From Isosphaera sp. (GTDB lineage: Bacteria; Planctomycetota; Planctomycetia; Gemmatales; Gemmataceae): 33,591 nucleotides of DNA. The notes under the pieces were generated by a model. It searched no databases. It was not told the origin of the DNA and saw only the letters and a list, made by a program, of their open reading frames with translations. The translations under genes were made by a program, and so were the position numbers. The stretch covers positions 1 to 33,591 of the forward strand of contig PNKH01000084.1 of assembly GCA_013822345.1 (NCBI GenBank), written 5' to 3'. Of the stretch, positions 1-12,904 are shown piece after piece. Every line of letters starts with the position of its first letter. The first letter of the stretch is position 1.

Positions 1-28
1 ACCGGCTGGCTGGCGTGCTGTCCGGTAA

Positions 29-586
29 CTTCTGGCTGCCTACTTAGAGGTCGGGTGGTACGGGGGCGGGAAGCGAACGGTCCGGACGCTCGACGGCACC
101 GGGCACGGGTACAAGGGCGGCGCGGGGCTGGTCCCGGTCCGCTGGGTGTTCGTCCGGGACGTGAGCGGCACGCACCGCGACGAGTACTTCTTCACCACCG
201 ACCCGAGCCTGACGCCCGCGGCCGTCATCGGCCACTCCTGCGGTCGGTGGAACATCGAAACCACGTTCCAGGAAGCCCGGTCGGCGCTCGGCCTGGAGAC
301 CACGCGCGGGTGGCGAGAGAAGACCGTGTTGCGTGCCGGCCCGTGCCTGTTGGGGCTGTACTCGGTGGTCGCGGTCCTGTTCCACGCACTGCCGGGGTCG
401 AAGCGGACCGGGGCGGTGACGTGGCCCGGCAAGGCAACCGTCACGTTCTCCGACGCCCTGTGCGCCGTCCGCCGGTGGCTGTGGGCCGAGGCCGTTCTGC
501 CACAGGCCGGGGATGGCAACGCCCTCCAGAAACTGCCCGAACCCATCCGCGAACTGCTGCTCACCACGCTCGCGCCGGCGGCCTGA
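29..586 (+). pseudogene. IS4/IS701-like DDE transposase, C-terminal remnant
   Basis: The frame is open from just after a TAA at 26-28 to the TGA at 584-586. It reads the C-terminal part of a transposase with a tryptophan-tyrosine-triple-glycine stretch, then VRWVFVRDVSGTHRDEYFFT and GRWNIETTFQEARSALGLET. The second block carries the R-x3-E arrangement typical of the last catalytic Glu of IS4-superfamily transposases; the usual Tyr before it is Cys here. A complete protein of this family would be about 400 residues, so roughly half is absent. The in-frame stop at 26-28 suggests the upstream part was frameshifted or lost, although the window edge hides the rest. The first ATG in this frame is at 146, inside the conserved block, so it is not a credible native start. 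No terminal inverted repeat could be identified downstream. The family call is from motif recall only. Confidence 0.75.
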
Positions 587-928
587 ACACCCAGAATCGG
601 CATCAGTCGAGCTTACAGCTTGCCCCCCAGCCGGACTCGTCGCCGGCCGAACTCGACCGCCTGCTTGGTGACGAGCTGTCCGCCCGGTCCGGTCCGATCT
701 GGCCCGTCGGTCCTCGGCGACCCACCCAGCAGCGCGCGGATGAAGCCGGCCGCTCGCCGCCACGGCCCGCACCCAGCGGAGCGCCGACCGATCCGCTCAC
801 CGGCCGCGGACCTACGGCCCCAAGACGGAGCCCGCCCCGATGCCGCGGGCTCCGTCTTGGGGGAGCGGCGTTGCCGAGTACGGGGCCGTCTGGTATGGCC
901 GACCGCTCCTTCCTCCACGGAGGCCCCC
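587..928. other. Intergenic region with one long hairpin
   Basis: This 342-bp stretch separates the transposase remnant from the TPR gene. The frames open across it lack conserved motifs and look like high-GC artefacts. The one clear element is the perfect 18-bp hairpin at 818-862. The promoter of the TPR gene should lie between that hairpin and the TTG start at 929, but I see no convincing -35/-10 pair. Confidence 0.6.
818..862. repeat. Perfect 18-bp inverted repeat (hairpin)
   Basis: The arm CCCCAAGACGGAGCCCGC (818-835) is exactly complementary to 845-862, with a 9-nt loop. It has no T-run on either side, so it is not a classical intrinsic terminator for either strand. It could be a REP-like palindrome or a factor-dependent terminator after the transposase remnant. 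It is unrelated in sequence to the hairpins at 26434 and 29946. Confidence 0.8.
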
Positions 929-2590
929 TTGAACGCACTCGTTGTCGCCACCCTGTCGGCCGTTGCGGCACTTACCTCCGCCGAACCCCCGACCGCGGCC
1001 CGTGTCGCGGTCCTGGCCCGGCTCCCGAGCGAGGCGCAAACCCTGTCCCTGGGCGTCGTCGACGGGGCCTTCCGGTTCGACGCCGACACCCCGCTCGGCC
1101 GGGCCGAGGTGGCCCGGGCGCGGGCGGCGGTCGACCGCAACCCGGCCGACCCGGACGCCCTGTCCGACCTGGCCACGGCCCTGGAACGGGTCGGGGACCG
1201 GCCGGCGGCGGAGGGGATCGCCCGGCGGCTGGTTGACGTCCGGAAGGCCGGGGCGGCGAAGGCTCCCAACGACCCGAAGGCCCAGGGCTGCCTGGCCACG
1301 GCCCTGCTGTGCGCCGGGGACCGGGCCGGCGCCGAGGCGGCCGCCCGGCGGGCGGTGAAGCTCGCGCCGGACGAGCCGGGGCCCCGGGTCACGCTCGCGT
1401 GGGTCCTGCTCGGGCCCGACCGGGCCGGGGCGGTCGCCGCCTTGGACCAGGCCATCGCCCTGTCCCCGGCCGACGAACTCGACCTCCGGCTGGTCCGGGC
1501 CTGGCTGCGGGCGGACGCGGCGATGCGGGCGCTCAACGGCGACGGCCCGGCCGGCGGGGGCGCGTTCGGCCGGGTGGCGGCCGCGGCCCGGGTCCGCACC
1601 GCCCTCCGCGAGGCGGACGACCTGCTGGCCGAGGCGGCGAAGCGACTCAAGGCCCAGGACGGCAAGTGCGGGCAGACGACCCGGGACCGGTGCCTGGGGT
1701 TGCTGATGACGCGCGACCTGGTCCGGTTCGCCGCCCGGAACCTGGCCGGCGGGGGCGGGGGGGCGGGCCGGGACCCGGTGCTGACGGACGACACCGTCGA
1801 CCTGATCCGCCAGATCGTCCCCCCGACCTCGGACGACCCGGTCCGGCTGCTGTTCGCCGCCTTCGCCGAGAGCGGGGCGGTCCCGGGGGCCGGCCCCGAC
1901 GAGCCCGCGCCGGCGGCCCGGCAGGCGGCCGCCCCGTACCTCCGGCGGCTCGCGGCCCTGTCCGGCGGGACGGACCCGGCCGCGGCCGCCACCGCCGCGT
2001 TCCTCCACGGGCTCGGCCACGACCTGCTCGGGGACGCCAAGGCGGCCGAGGCCGCGTACCGGGACGCGGTCCGGATCGAGCCGCGGTTCGACCTGGCGTG
2101 GCGGGGGCTGATCAAGGCCGCGGCGGACCGGGAGGACGCCCCCGGGCGGCTGGCCGTCGCCCGGGCGTGGGCCGACCGGGCCGGGACCCCGGCGGCGTGG
2201 CTGGCCCTGGCGAGCGCCCGCGCCGGCGCGGCCGACTGGGCGGCCGCCGAGGAGGCCGTCCGCACCGGACTCGGGAAGCACCCCGGGGACCCGGCCCTGC
2301 TGCTGGCGAAGGTCGCCTGCCGGCTCCGGTCCGCAACCCCGTGGTCCGAGGCCCAGGAGAAGGACGTGTTGGAGGCCGTCGGCGCGGCCAGCACCGGGGT
2401 GGACCGGTCCGCCGACCGCGACCTCAGGGGAGAGTTCAACCGGACCGTGGCGCTGGTGGCGGCCCGGGTCGGGGAGCCGGCCCGGGGGCGGGAGTTCGCC
2501 GAGGAGTACGCCCGGACGGCCGACGACGCGGCCGACTCCCGGGCGGTGCTCGCCCTGTTCCCCGAGCGACCGGCCGACAAGGGCAAGTAA
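929..2590 (+). CDS. Secreted TPR-repeat protein
   Basis: A 553-residue protein starting at TTG 929, chosen because GGAGG at 919-923 lies 5 nt upstream and because this start exposes a clean signal peptide, MNALVVATLSAVAALTSA, directly before EPP. The mature part is Ala/Gly/Arg-rich and helical, with TPR-like units. One run is near residues 70-180 (DALSDLATALERVGD, AQGCLATALLCAGDRAGAE, RVTLAWVLLG). Another is near 345-450 (FLHGLGHDLLGDAKAAEAAY, WLALASARAGAADWAAAEEA). No enzymatic domain is visible. TPR proteins of this sort act as protein-protein scaffolds, here presumably in the periplasm. A longer frame extends upstream to 620, but that part reads as Pro/Arg-rich non-coding translation and has no SD-linked start. 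The gene is convergent with the CsrA-receiver gene, 34 bp from its stop. Specific function unknown. Confidence 0.85.
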   Translation: MNALVVATLSAVAALTSAEPPTAARVAVLARLPSEAQTLSLGVVDGAFRFDADTPLGRAEVARARAAVDRNPADPDALSDLATALERVGDRPAAEGIARRLVDVRKAGAAKAPNDPKAQGCLATALLCAGDRAGAEAAARRAVKLAPDEPGPRVTLAWVLLGPDRAGAVAALDQAIALSPADELDLRLVRAWLRADAAMRALNGDGPAGGGAFGRVAAAARVRTALREADDLLAEAAKRLKAQDGKCGQTTRDRCLGLLMTRDLVRFAARNLAGGGGGAGRDPVLTDDTVDLIRQIVPPTSDDPVRLLFAAFAESGAVPGAGPDEPAPAARQAAAPYLRRLAALSGGTDPAAAATAAFLHGLGHDLLGDAKAAEAAYRDAVRIEPRFDLAWRGLIKAAADREDAPGRLAVARAWADRAGTPAAWLALASARAGAADWAAAEEAVRTGLGKHPGDPALLLAKVACRLRSATPWSEAQEKDVLEAVGAASTGVDRSADRDLRGEFNRTVALVAARVGEPARGREFAEEYARTADDAADSRAVLALFPERPADKGK

Positions 2591-2624
2591 CCTTCGGGAG
2601 TCCGGCCCCGCGCCCTCGGGTGGC

Positions 2625-3380
2625 TCAGTTGCTGGCCGCCGGGGACGACACGCACCGCTGGACCGCGTCCCACAGGGTGTGGGGGTTGAGCGGCTTCGGG
2701 AACCACCCGTCGATCCCCCCAGGGCCGGTGAAGACCCCCATCTCCTGGGGCGGGGTGCCGCTCACGCCGAACACCCGCAGGTCGGCGAGCCGGGGCTCCG
2801 CCCGGATCGCCCGGAGGGTGGACGGGCCGTCGCAGCGCGGCATCCGCATGTCGAGCAGGACGACGTCCGGCCGGTCGTGGGCGGCCAGGTAGTCGAGGGC
2901 CTCCACCCCGTCCGCGGCGGTCGCGCACTCGCACCCGTTCATCCCGAGCAGGCCGGCCAGCAACTCCCGCTCGTTCGCGTCGTCCTCGACCAGCAGCGCC
3001 CGCGGCCGCGGGCCGGCGGCCGCCGGCCGCGGGGCCACCAGGGCGGCGACCGCGTCGCGGTCGAGGGCCTGCAGGGCGTCGAACACCCGGCCCAGGGTCG
3101 CCTCGGCCTCGGCCGGGTGGCCGGCCTCCCGCTGCCGCCGGAAGAGGTGGAGGGCCAGGCTGATCTTGCTCAGCCGGTTGCGCAGCTCGTGGGTCGGGGA
3201 CGGCCCGGCCGGGCGGGCCTGCGGGGGGGCGTCGCCGAGTTCCTGCCTCAGCACCCGCAACTCCGGCGGGGCGTCGATCCCGATCCGGGCGACGGTGCCG
3301 TTGATCCGGAGCAGGTGAACGGTGACGCCGATGGACGGGAATGCGATACTCTCGCTCGCGCGGCGGGACAGGACGAGCAT
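2625..3380 (-). CDS. CsrA / HisKA-like helix / receiver-domain fusion protein
   Basis: A 251-residue protein. Residues 1-50 are a full CsrA fold opening with MLVLSRRASESI; the RNA-contact residues L4, R6, R7 and the later Arg in VLRQEL (R45) are all present. Residues 62-108 form a helical segment beginning THELRNRLSKISLAL, which copies the H-box of histidine kinases (His64), but no ATP-binding domain follows. Residues 126-245 are a response-regulator receiver: acidic pair D133/D134 in LLVEDD, phospho-acceptor D177 in VVLLDMRMP, switch Ser208 and conserved Lys229 in FPKPLN. ATG 3380 has GGAGG 9 nt upstream and restores the exact CsrA N-terminus; a longer frame to 3431 does not. CsrA binds GGA-containing hairpins in mRNA leaders, so this looks like a phosphorylation-controlled RNA-binding regulator (inference). 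It lies 102 bp downstream of the giant hybrid kinase, a plausible partner. Confidence 0.88.
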   Translation of the reverse strand: MLVLSRRASESIAFPSIGVTVHLLRINGTVARIGIDAPPELRVLRQELGDAPPQARPAGPSPTHELRNRLSKISLALHLFRRQREAGHPAEAEATLGRVFDALQALDRDAVAALVAPRPAAAGPRPRALLVEDDANERELLAGLLGMNGCECATAADGVEALDYLAAHDRPDVVLLDMRMPRCDGPSTLRAIRAEPRLADLRVFGVSGTPPQEMGVFTGPGGIDGWFPKPLNPHTLWDAVQRCVSSPAASN

Positions 3381-3482
3381 GACGGGGCCTCCGTTCCCGT
3401 GGGGAAAGCACGGCCGCGGCCGTGCGGACATCCTTCGTCTACGGGTATGGTCTGGGCGTCGGGGGCGGCTGTCAAGGAAAAA

Positions 3483-7544
<4,062 letters not shown>

Positions 7545-7599
7545 CGCTCCCTCCTGCTCCGGCCTCTCCGTTGATCGTAGTCGCGGCCCCGGGGTCGGC

Positions 7600-9003
7600 T
7601 CAAACCCCCATCTCCTGGTAACTCCGGGCGATCTTCCGGATGGCCACCGCGTAAGCCGCGGTCCGCAAATCCGGTGCCCGTTTACGGGTGTGCCACTCCT
7701 CGCGGATTTCCTGGTACGCCCGCCGCATCGTATCGTCCAACCCGGACCGGATGACATCCAGTTCGTCCGCCCCGGCCCGCAGCCGGGCGGCCGCCTCCGG
7801 TGGCAGCGGCCGGCCGACCGCCGCCTCGATCGCCGCGACCGCCCGGTCGGCCCGCAGCTCGTGGATGCGGCGGTCCATCCGGCCGAACCGGATGTGCGAC
7901 AGGTTCTTGATCCACTCGAAGTACGACACCGTCACCCCGCCGGCGTTCAGGTAGAAGTCCGGGATGACGACCACCCCCCCGGCCCGGCAGGATCTCGTCC
8001 GCCTCGAACGTGACCGGGCCGTTCGCCGCCTCGGCCACCAGCCGCGCCCGGATGCGGTGGGTGTTGGCGGCCGTGACCTGGTTCTCCAGGGCGGCCGGGA
8101 GGAGGATGTCGCAGTCGGCCTCCAGCGCGGCCGCCCGGTCGGGGTCGAACCGTGCCCCGGGGAACCCCTTCAGCCCGCCGGTTTCCCGCCGGTGCTCGGC
8201 CAGCCTCTCGATGTGGAGGCCGGCCGCGTCGAACACCGCCCCGTCCCGCTCGATCACCCCCACCACCCGCGCCCCGTCCTCCTCGGACAGGAACTTGGCC
8301 GCGTGGTAGCCGACGTTCCCCAGCCCCTGGACGATCACCCGCTTGCCGGCGAGCGTGCCGGTCAGCCCGGCCCGGGCGGCGTCCTCGGGGTGGCGGAAGA
8401 ACTCCCGCAGCCCGTACTGGACGCCCCGGCCGGTGGCCTCCACCCGCCCGCGGATGCCGCTCTGGGTGGCCGGCTTGCCGGTCACGCAGGCCAGGGCGCT
8501 GATGTCGTCCGGGAACATCCGCCGGTACTCGTCGGCCACCCACGCCATCTCCCGCGGCCCGGTCCCGATGTCCGGGGCCGGGACGTTCACGCTCGGGCTG
8601 ATGAAGTGCCGGCGGGCCAGCTCCCGGGTGAACGCCCGGGTGATCGCCTCCAACTCGTCCGCGGTGTACTGGGCCGGGTCGAGGCACAGCCCGCCCTTCG
8701 ACCCGCCGAACGGGATGTCCACCACGGCGCACTTGTACGACATGAGGGCGGCCAGGGCCTCGACCTCGTCCTGGTCCACCACCGGGGCGTACCGGATGCC
8801 GCCCTTCGTCGGCAGCCGACGAACACCTGGTACTGGCCGCGGATGCGGACCGGGAACCGCACCTGGTACACGGCCCGGCAGTGCTTCATGACGGCCGCCA
8901 GCCCGGGGTCGAGGCCGACGGCGGCGGCCGCCCGGTCGAACATCCGGTGGACGCTCCCCAGGAAGGACGACGGCCCGGCGGGGCGAAGGTTCCGTTCCGG
9001 CAC
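7600..9003 (-). pseudogene. Glu/Leu/Phe/Val dehydrogenase, broken by two lesions
   Basis: Three pieces in two frame changes add up to a glutamate dehydrogenase-type enzyme of about 460 residues (oxidative deamination of Glu to 2-oxoglutarate with NAD(P)). Piece one (GTG 9003 with AGGAGG upstream) runs to GQYQVFVG. Piece two begins PTKGGIRYAPVV and contains FGGSKGGLCLDP, VPAPDIGTGPREMAW and the Rossmann motif VIVQGLGNVG. Piece three begins VVIPDFYLNAGGVTVSYFEW and ends at 7600. Lesion one (8805-8823) removes the segment normally reading like YRVQHN..RG before PTKGG, about 28 nt, and shifts the frame. Lesion two is a run of seven G on the coding strand (7974-7980) where six would restore the frame. 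Everything else is well conserved with native codon use, so the damage is recent or is a sequence/assembly error. It is placed between the PepSY-like protein and the hybrid kinase. Confidence 0.85.
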
Positions 9004-9048
9004 GGGTCGTCCTCCTGGTGGTGGGACTTGGGGGCGGGGGACGGCGCC

Positions 9049-10035
9049 TCACCTCGGGTTCTTTTCCCCTTCCCCGGCCGGGTCGGTCCGGACCGCGAGG
9101 ACCTTGCCGGTCCCCGCGTCGACGATCACCTCGAACCCGCCGGCCCGCCCGGGCACGACCACCTCGACCTCGTACACGAGGTAGCCGTGCAGCGCCTCCA
9201 ACTCGACCTCGACGGCCGTTTTCGCGCCGTCCCCGGGGACGGCGGCCACGGCCACCTTCGCGGCGTCGGCCAGCGACACCTTGGCGAGGGCGGCGAGTTC
9301 GGCCTTCGTCTTGTCGCCGGCCACCCGAACCGACCCCTCCCACTTCGGCTTCTCGGCCGGCTTGTCGCCGCCCGCCGGCCCTGCGGACCGCTCCAGCTCC
9401 AGCCCGATCTCCGCCTCCAGCCGGAACGCCTTCGCCCGGAGGAGGTCCGGCTCGGCCACCGCCCCCTGCTCGAACTGCTTTGCGAGCAACCTCTCCACCT
9501 CCTTCGCCTCCTTCACGACCCGCTCCCGGACGGCGACCCGGTCGGCGGGCGACCCGGCCAGGTCCAGCTCGGCCGCGAGCTGCTCGAGCGCGGCCCGGTG
9601 GAAGTCGACGAGCGTGATGTGGCCACGGTTGAACCGCTCGCGGGCGAAGTCGGTGACCTTGCGGAGGGCCGTGAGCCGCTCCTTCCGCAGGGCGTCGATC
9701 CGGGGGTCGGGCTTCGCGTCGGTCGCTCCCACCCGGGCGAGGGCGAAGCGGGCGACGGCCAGGTCCCGCTCGGCCGCGAGCAGGGCGACCTCGGCCGCCG
9801 TCACCACGGAGCGGGGGACGACAGCCCCGACCTTACCGCCGTGCAACTCGCGGGCGCGGTCCAAGTCGGCCCGGGCCGCCGCGACCTTGGCCTCGCCCAG
9901 CCGAACCTCCGCCTCCGCCGCCCCCCGCTCCAGGGCCCGGACCTTCGCCCCGTCCGGGTCCGCGGCTGCCCACCCCGGCGAGCCCACCACGAGCACCGCC
10001 CCGGCCAGCAGAACCCATCCGCTTTGAGTCGCCAT
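9049..10035 (-). CDS. Secreted coiled-coil protein with C-terminal PepSY-like domain
   Basis: A 328-residue protein from ATG 10035, 6 nt after GGAGG; a GTG one codon earlier is also possible. Residues 1-25 form a signal peptide (GWVLLAGAVLVVGSPGWAAA). Residues 30-215 are long amphipathic helices rich in Ala, Glu, Arg and Leu (AEVRLGEAKVAAARADLDRA, FARERFNRGHITLVDFHRAA), resembling the helical hairpins of TolC-type proteins or adaptors. Residues 235-325 resemble a PepSY domain: a helix KVSLADAAKVAVAAVPG, then strands with LVYEVEVVVPGRAGGFEVIVD and the closing DAGTGKVLAV. PepSY domains are periplasmic modules thought to inhibit or chaperone peptidases and to occur beside ion- or redox-linked proteins. 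The gene starts 27 bp after the stop of the cation ATPase, suggesting cotranscription. The combination of helical region and PepSY is not one I recognise by name. Confidence 0.8.
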   Translation of the reverse strand: MATQSGWVLLAGAVLVVGSPGWAAADPDGAKVRALERGAAEAEVRLGEAKVAAARADLDRARELHGGKVGAVVPRSVVTAAEVALLAAERDLAVARFALARVGATDAKPDPRIDALRKERLTALRKVTDFARERFNRGHITLVDFHRAALEQLAAELDLAGSPADRVAVRERVVKEAKEVERLLAKQFEQGAVAEPDLLRAKAFRLEAEIGLELERSAGPAGGDKPAEKPKWEGSVRVAGDKTKAELAALAKVSLADAAKVAVAAVPGDGAKTAVEVELEALHGYLVYEVEVVVPGRAGGFEVIVDAGTGKVLAVRTDPAGEGEKNPR

Positions 10036-10062
10036 CACGCACCTCCGTCGGTCACCGGGACA

Positions 10063-12825
10063 TCAGCCCCCCCGCGGGGGGCCGTCGCGGCCGCCAGGCC
10101 GCGGGCCGATCAGCTTGGACAACTCGACCACGGCGAACGGCACCAGCGACAGCCCGGCGATCAGCCCCCACTCGCCGGCCGTCGGGTACGCCTCCACCCC
10201 GAACACCGGGTGCAGGGCCGGCACCAGGACGACCGCCAGCTGCAGGGCGGCGGACACCCCGACCGCCAGCACCAGGGCCGGGTTCGTCCACACCCCGAGC
10301 CCGGCCGCCGTCCGCTCCCGGCTGCGGCAGGCGAAGGCGTACAGCAGCTGGGCGAACCCGAGGACGCAGAAGGCGACCACCTGGGCCTCGGCCAGGTTCT
10401 CCGGGTCGCCCCCCCACACGAGCCAGAACCCGGCCAGCGCCGCGGCCGCCGACACCGCCCCGTGGGCGACGATCCGGCGGGCGTCGGCCCACCCGACGAG
10501 CGGCTCGCCCGGCCGCCGCGGCTTCCGCCGCATCACCCCCGCTTCCGGCTTCTCCACCCCCAGGGCCAGGGCGGCCAGCCCGTCCGTCACCAGGTTCAGC
10601 CACAGGATCTGGACCGCCAGCAGCGGGACCGGCCAGCCGGCCACCACCGCCGCGAACATCACCAGCAGCTTGCCGGCGTTCCCGGCCAGCAGGTACGTCA
10701 CGAACTTCTGGATGTTGTCGTAGATGCCCCGGCCTTCCTCGACCGCGTTCACCACGGACGCGAAGTTGTCGTCCGTCAGGACCATTGCCGACGCCTCTTT
10801 CGTCACGTCGGTCCCGGTCACCCCCATCGCCACCCCGATGTCCGCCGCCTTCACCGCCGGGGCGTCGTTCACCCCGTCCCCGGTCATCGCCGCCACCTCC
10901 CCGTTCGCCTTCAGCGCCCGGACGATCCGCAGCTTGTGCTCGGCCGTCACCCGGGCGTACACGGCGGTGGCCCGGACCACGGCCCGCAGGTCGGCGTCGG
11001 TCATCACTTCCAACTCGCGGCCGGTGACGACCCGGTCGGCCGGGCCGGCGATCCCGAGCTCCCGGGCGATGGCCAGGGCCGTGTCCGGGTGGTCGCCGGT
11101 GATCATGACCGGGCGGATCCCGGCCGCCCGGCACCGGCCGACCGCCTCCCGGGCCTCGTCCCGCGGCGGGTCGATCATCCCGACCAGCCCGGCGAACACC
11201 AGGTCCCGCTCGACCGCCTCGCCCTCGGCCGGGTCGGCCCCTTCGCGGTAGGCCAGGGCGATCACCCGCAGCGCCCGGCCGGCCATCCCGGCCGCCGCGG
11301 CCTGGATGGCGTCGTGGTGGTGGCCGGCGAGCAGCTCGATCCGCCCGCCCCACCGGACGGTGCTGCACTTGCCGAACACCACCTCCGGGGCGCCCTTGGT
11401 GTACACCACGCACCGCCCGTCCGGGCCGCGGACGACGACCGACATGCACTTCCGGTCGGAGTCGAACGGGACCTCGGCGACCGGCTCGTACCCGGCCCCG
11501 CCGGCCGCCACCCCGGCCTTCCCGGCGGCCACCACCAGGGCCGCCTCGGTCGGGTCGCCGACCGCCTGCCACCCGGCCCCGTCGGGGGCCGGCACCACCT
11601 TCGCGTGGTTGCACCACGCCCCGGCGGCGAGGGCCTTCACCAGGTCCGGGTCGCGCGCCGGACGGTCGACCGCCCCGTTCATCCGCCCGGCCGGGACGAA
11701 CTCGCCGTCCGGCCCGTACCCGCTGCCGGTGACGTCGTATCGGCCGCCGCCGGCGAACACCTCCCGGACGGTCATCTCGTTCTTGGTCAGCGTCCCGGTC
11801 TTGTCGGAGCAGATGACGGTCACCGACCCGAGCGTCTCGACGCTCGCCAGCCGGCGGATCAGGGCGTTTCGCCGGACCATCCGCTGGAGGCCGAGGGCCA
11901 GGGTGATGGTGACCACCGCCGGCAGCCCCTCCGGCACCGCCGCCACGGCCAGGCTGACGGCCAGCCGGAACGTGTCCAGCAGCCCGCCGCCGCGGAGCAG
12001 TTGCAGGGCGGCGATCACCGCCACCAGGACCAGGCACAGCAGGACCAGGTGCTTGCCGAGCCGGGCCAGCCGCTTCTGGAGCGGGGTCGGCTCGGTCGGC
12101 TGGGCCTTGAGCAGCCCGGCCAGCCGGCCGAGCTCGGTGCCCATCCCGGTCGCGACCACCACCCCGGTCGCCTTCCCGCCGGCGACGACCGTCCCCAGGT
12201 ACGCCATGTTCCGCCGGTCCCCGAGCGGGGCGTCGGCGGGGAGCACCGCGGGCGGGTCCTTGTCGGCCGGGGCGGACTCCCCGGTGAGCGCCGCCTCGGT
12301 CACCCGGAACCCGAACCCGCGGACCAGCCGGATGTCGGCCGGGACCTGGTCCCCGGCCTCCAGCTCGACCCGGTCCCCGGGCACCAGGTCCCGGGCCGGG
12401 ACGACCCGCAGGGCCCCGCCGCGGACCGCCTTGGCGGTCGGGGCGGACATCCGGCGGAGGGCGGCCAGGGCGCTCTCGGCCTTCCGCTGCTGGACTAACC
12501 CGAGCAGGGCGTTCAGCACCACGATCGCCATGATGGCCACGAAGTCGGCCCACTCCCCGAGCGCCGCGGCGACCGCACCGGCGGCCAGCAGGAGCCAAAC
12601 GACCGGCTCGGTGAACTGGTCGAGCATCTGCCGCCACGCCGGGGTCGGCGGGGTCTCGGCCAGGGCGTTCGGCCCGTGGCGCTGTTGGAGCGGCCGGACG
12701 GCCGCCTCCGGCAGCCCCCGGTCGGGGTCCGAGCCGAGGCCGGCGAGCACGTCCGCGGCCGGCCGGGCGTGGGCCGGCCGCCGGCTCTCGTCGGTGTCGG
12801 GCTCGGTGGCGGTCGCGGGGGTCAC
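10063..12825 (-). CDS. P2-type cation-transporting ATPase
   Basis: A 920-residue P-type ATPase. It has an N-terminal cation-ATPase domain (about 20-70), the actuator motif TGES (181-184), M4 motif [11 protein letters not shown] (295-305), phosphorylation site CSDKTGT (Asp341), nucleotide-binding KGAP (477-480), and hinge motifs MITGDHP and TGDGVNDAP (648-656). The C-terminal transmembrane domain reaches to about 905. Six hydrophobic segments follow the hinge, giving ten overall as expected for P2. Compared with SERCA, the M4 Glu (E299), M5 Asn (N716) and M6 N-L-V-T-D (744-748) are kept, but the M5 Glu is replaced by Lys719 ([10 protein letters not shown]). The transported ion therefore cannot be assigned: Ca2+ is possible by family, but the altered site argues for caution. 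GTG 12825 was chosen for GAGGA 7 nt upstream; the frame continues to 12978 without homology. It is followed after 27 bp by the PepSY-like gene. Confidence 0.92.
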   Translation of the reverse strand: MTPATATEPDTDESRRPAHARPAADVLAGLGSDPDRGLPEAAVRPLQQRHGPNALAETPPTPAWRQMLDQFTEPVVWLLLAAGAVAAALGEWADFVAIMAIVVLNALLGLVQQRKAESALAALRRMSAPTAKAVRGGALRVVPARDLVPGDRVELEAGDQVPADIRLVRGFGFRVTEAALTGESAPADKDPPAVLPADAPLGDRRNMAYLGTVVAGGKATGVVVATGMGTELGRLAGLLKAQPTEPTPLQKRLARLGKHLVLLCLVLVAVIAALQLLRGGGLLDTFRLAVSLAVAAVPEGLPAVVTITLALGLQRMVRRNALIRRLASVETLGSVTVICSDKTGTLTKNEMTVREVFAGGGRYDVTGSGYGPDGEFVPAGRMNGAVDRPARDPDLVKALAAGAWCNHAKVVPAPDGAGWQAVGDPTEAALVVAAGKAGVAAGGAGYEPVAEVPFDSDRKCMSVVVRGPDGRCVVYTKGAPEVVFGKCSTVRWGGRIELLAGHHHDAIQAAAAGMAGRALRVIALAYREGADPAEGEAVERDLVFAGLVGMIDPPRDEAREAVGRCRAAGIRPVMITGDHPDTALAIARELGIAGPADRVVTGRELEVMTDADLRAVVRATAVYARVTAEHKLRIVRALKANGEVAAMTGDGVNDAPAVKAADIGVAMGVTGTDVTKEASAMVLTDDNFASVVNAVEEGRGIYDNIQKFVTYLLAGNAGKLLVMFAAVVAGWPVPLLAVQILWLNLVTDGLAALALGVEKPEAGVMRRKPRRPGEPLVGWADARRIVAHGAVSAAAALAGFWLVWGGDPENLAEAQVVAFCVLGFAQLLYAFACRSRERTAAGLGVWTNPALVLAVGVSAALQLAVVLVPALHPVFGVEAYPTAGEWGLIAGLSLVPFAVVELSKLIGPRPGGRDGPPRGG

Positions 12826-12904
12826 GGCCTGGTCCTCGTGAGGTGGTCGCGGGAAACGGACGACCCGGCGGGGCGCGCCCCGCCGGGTCGGTCGGCGGGC
12901 GGCT

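Noticed and set aside
613-3411. Very long leftward frame opposite the TPR gene
   Set aside because: Ser/Arg/Ala-rich translation without motifs; it is the antisense shadow of a gene with a signal peptide, SD and TPR units.
8881-12498. 1205-codon rightward frame over the P-type ATPase
   Set aside because: Shadow of a gene with all P-type ATPase motifs on the minus strand.
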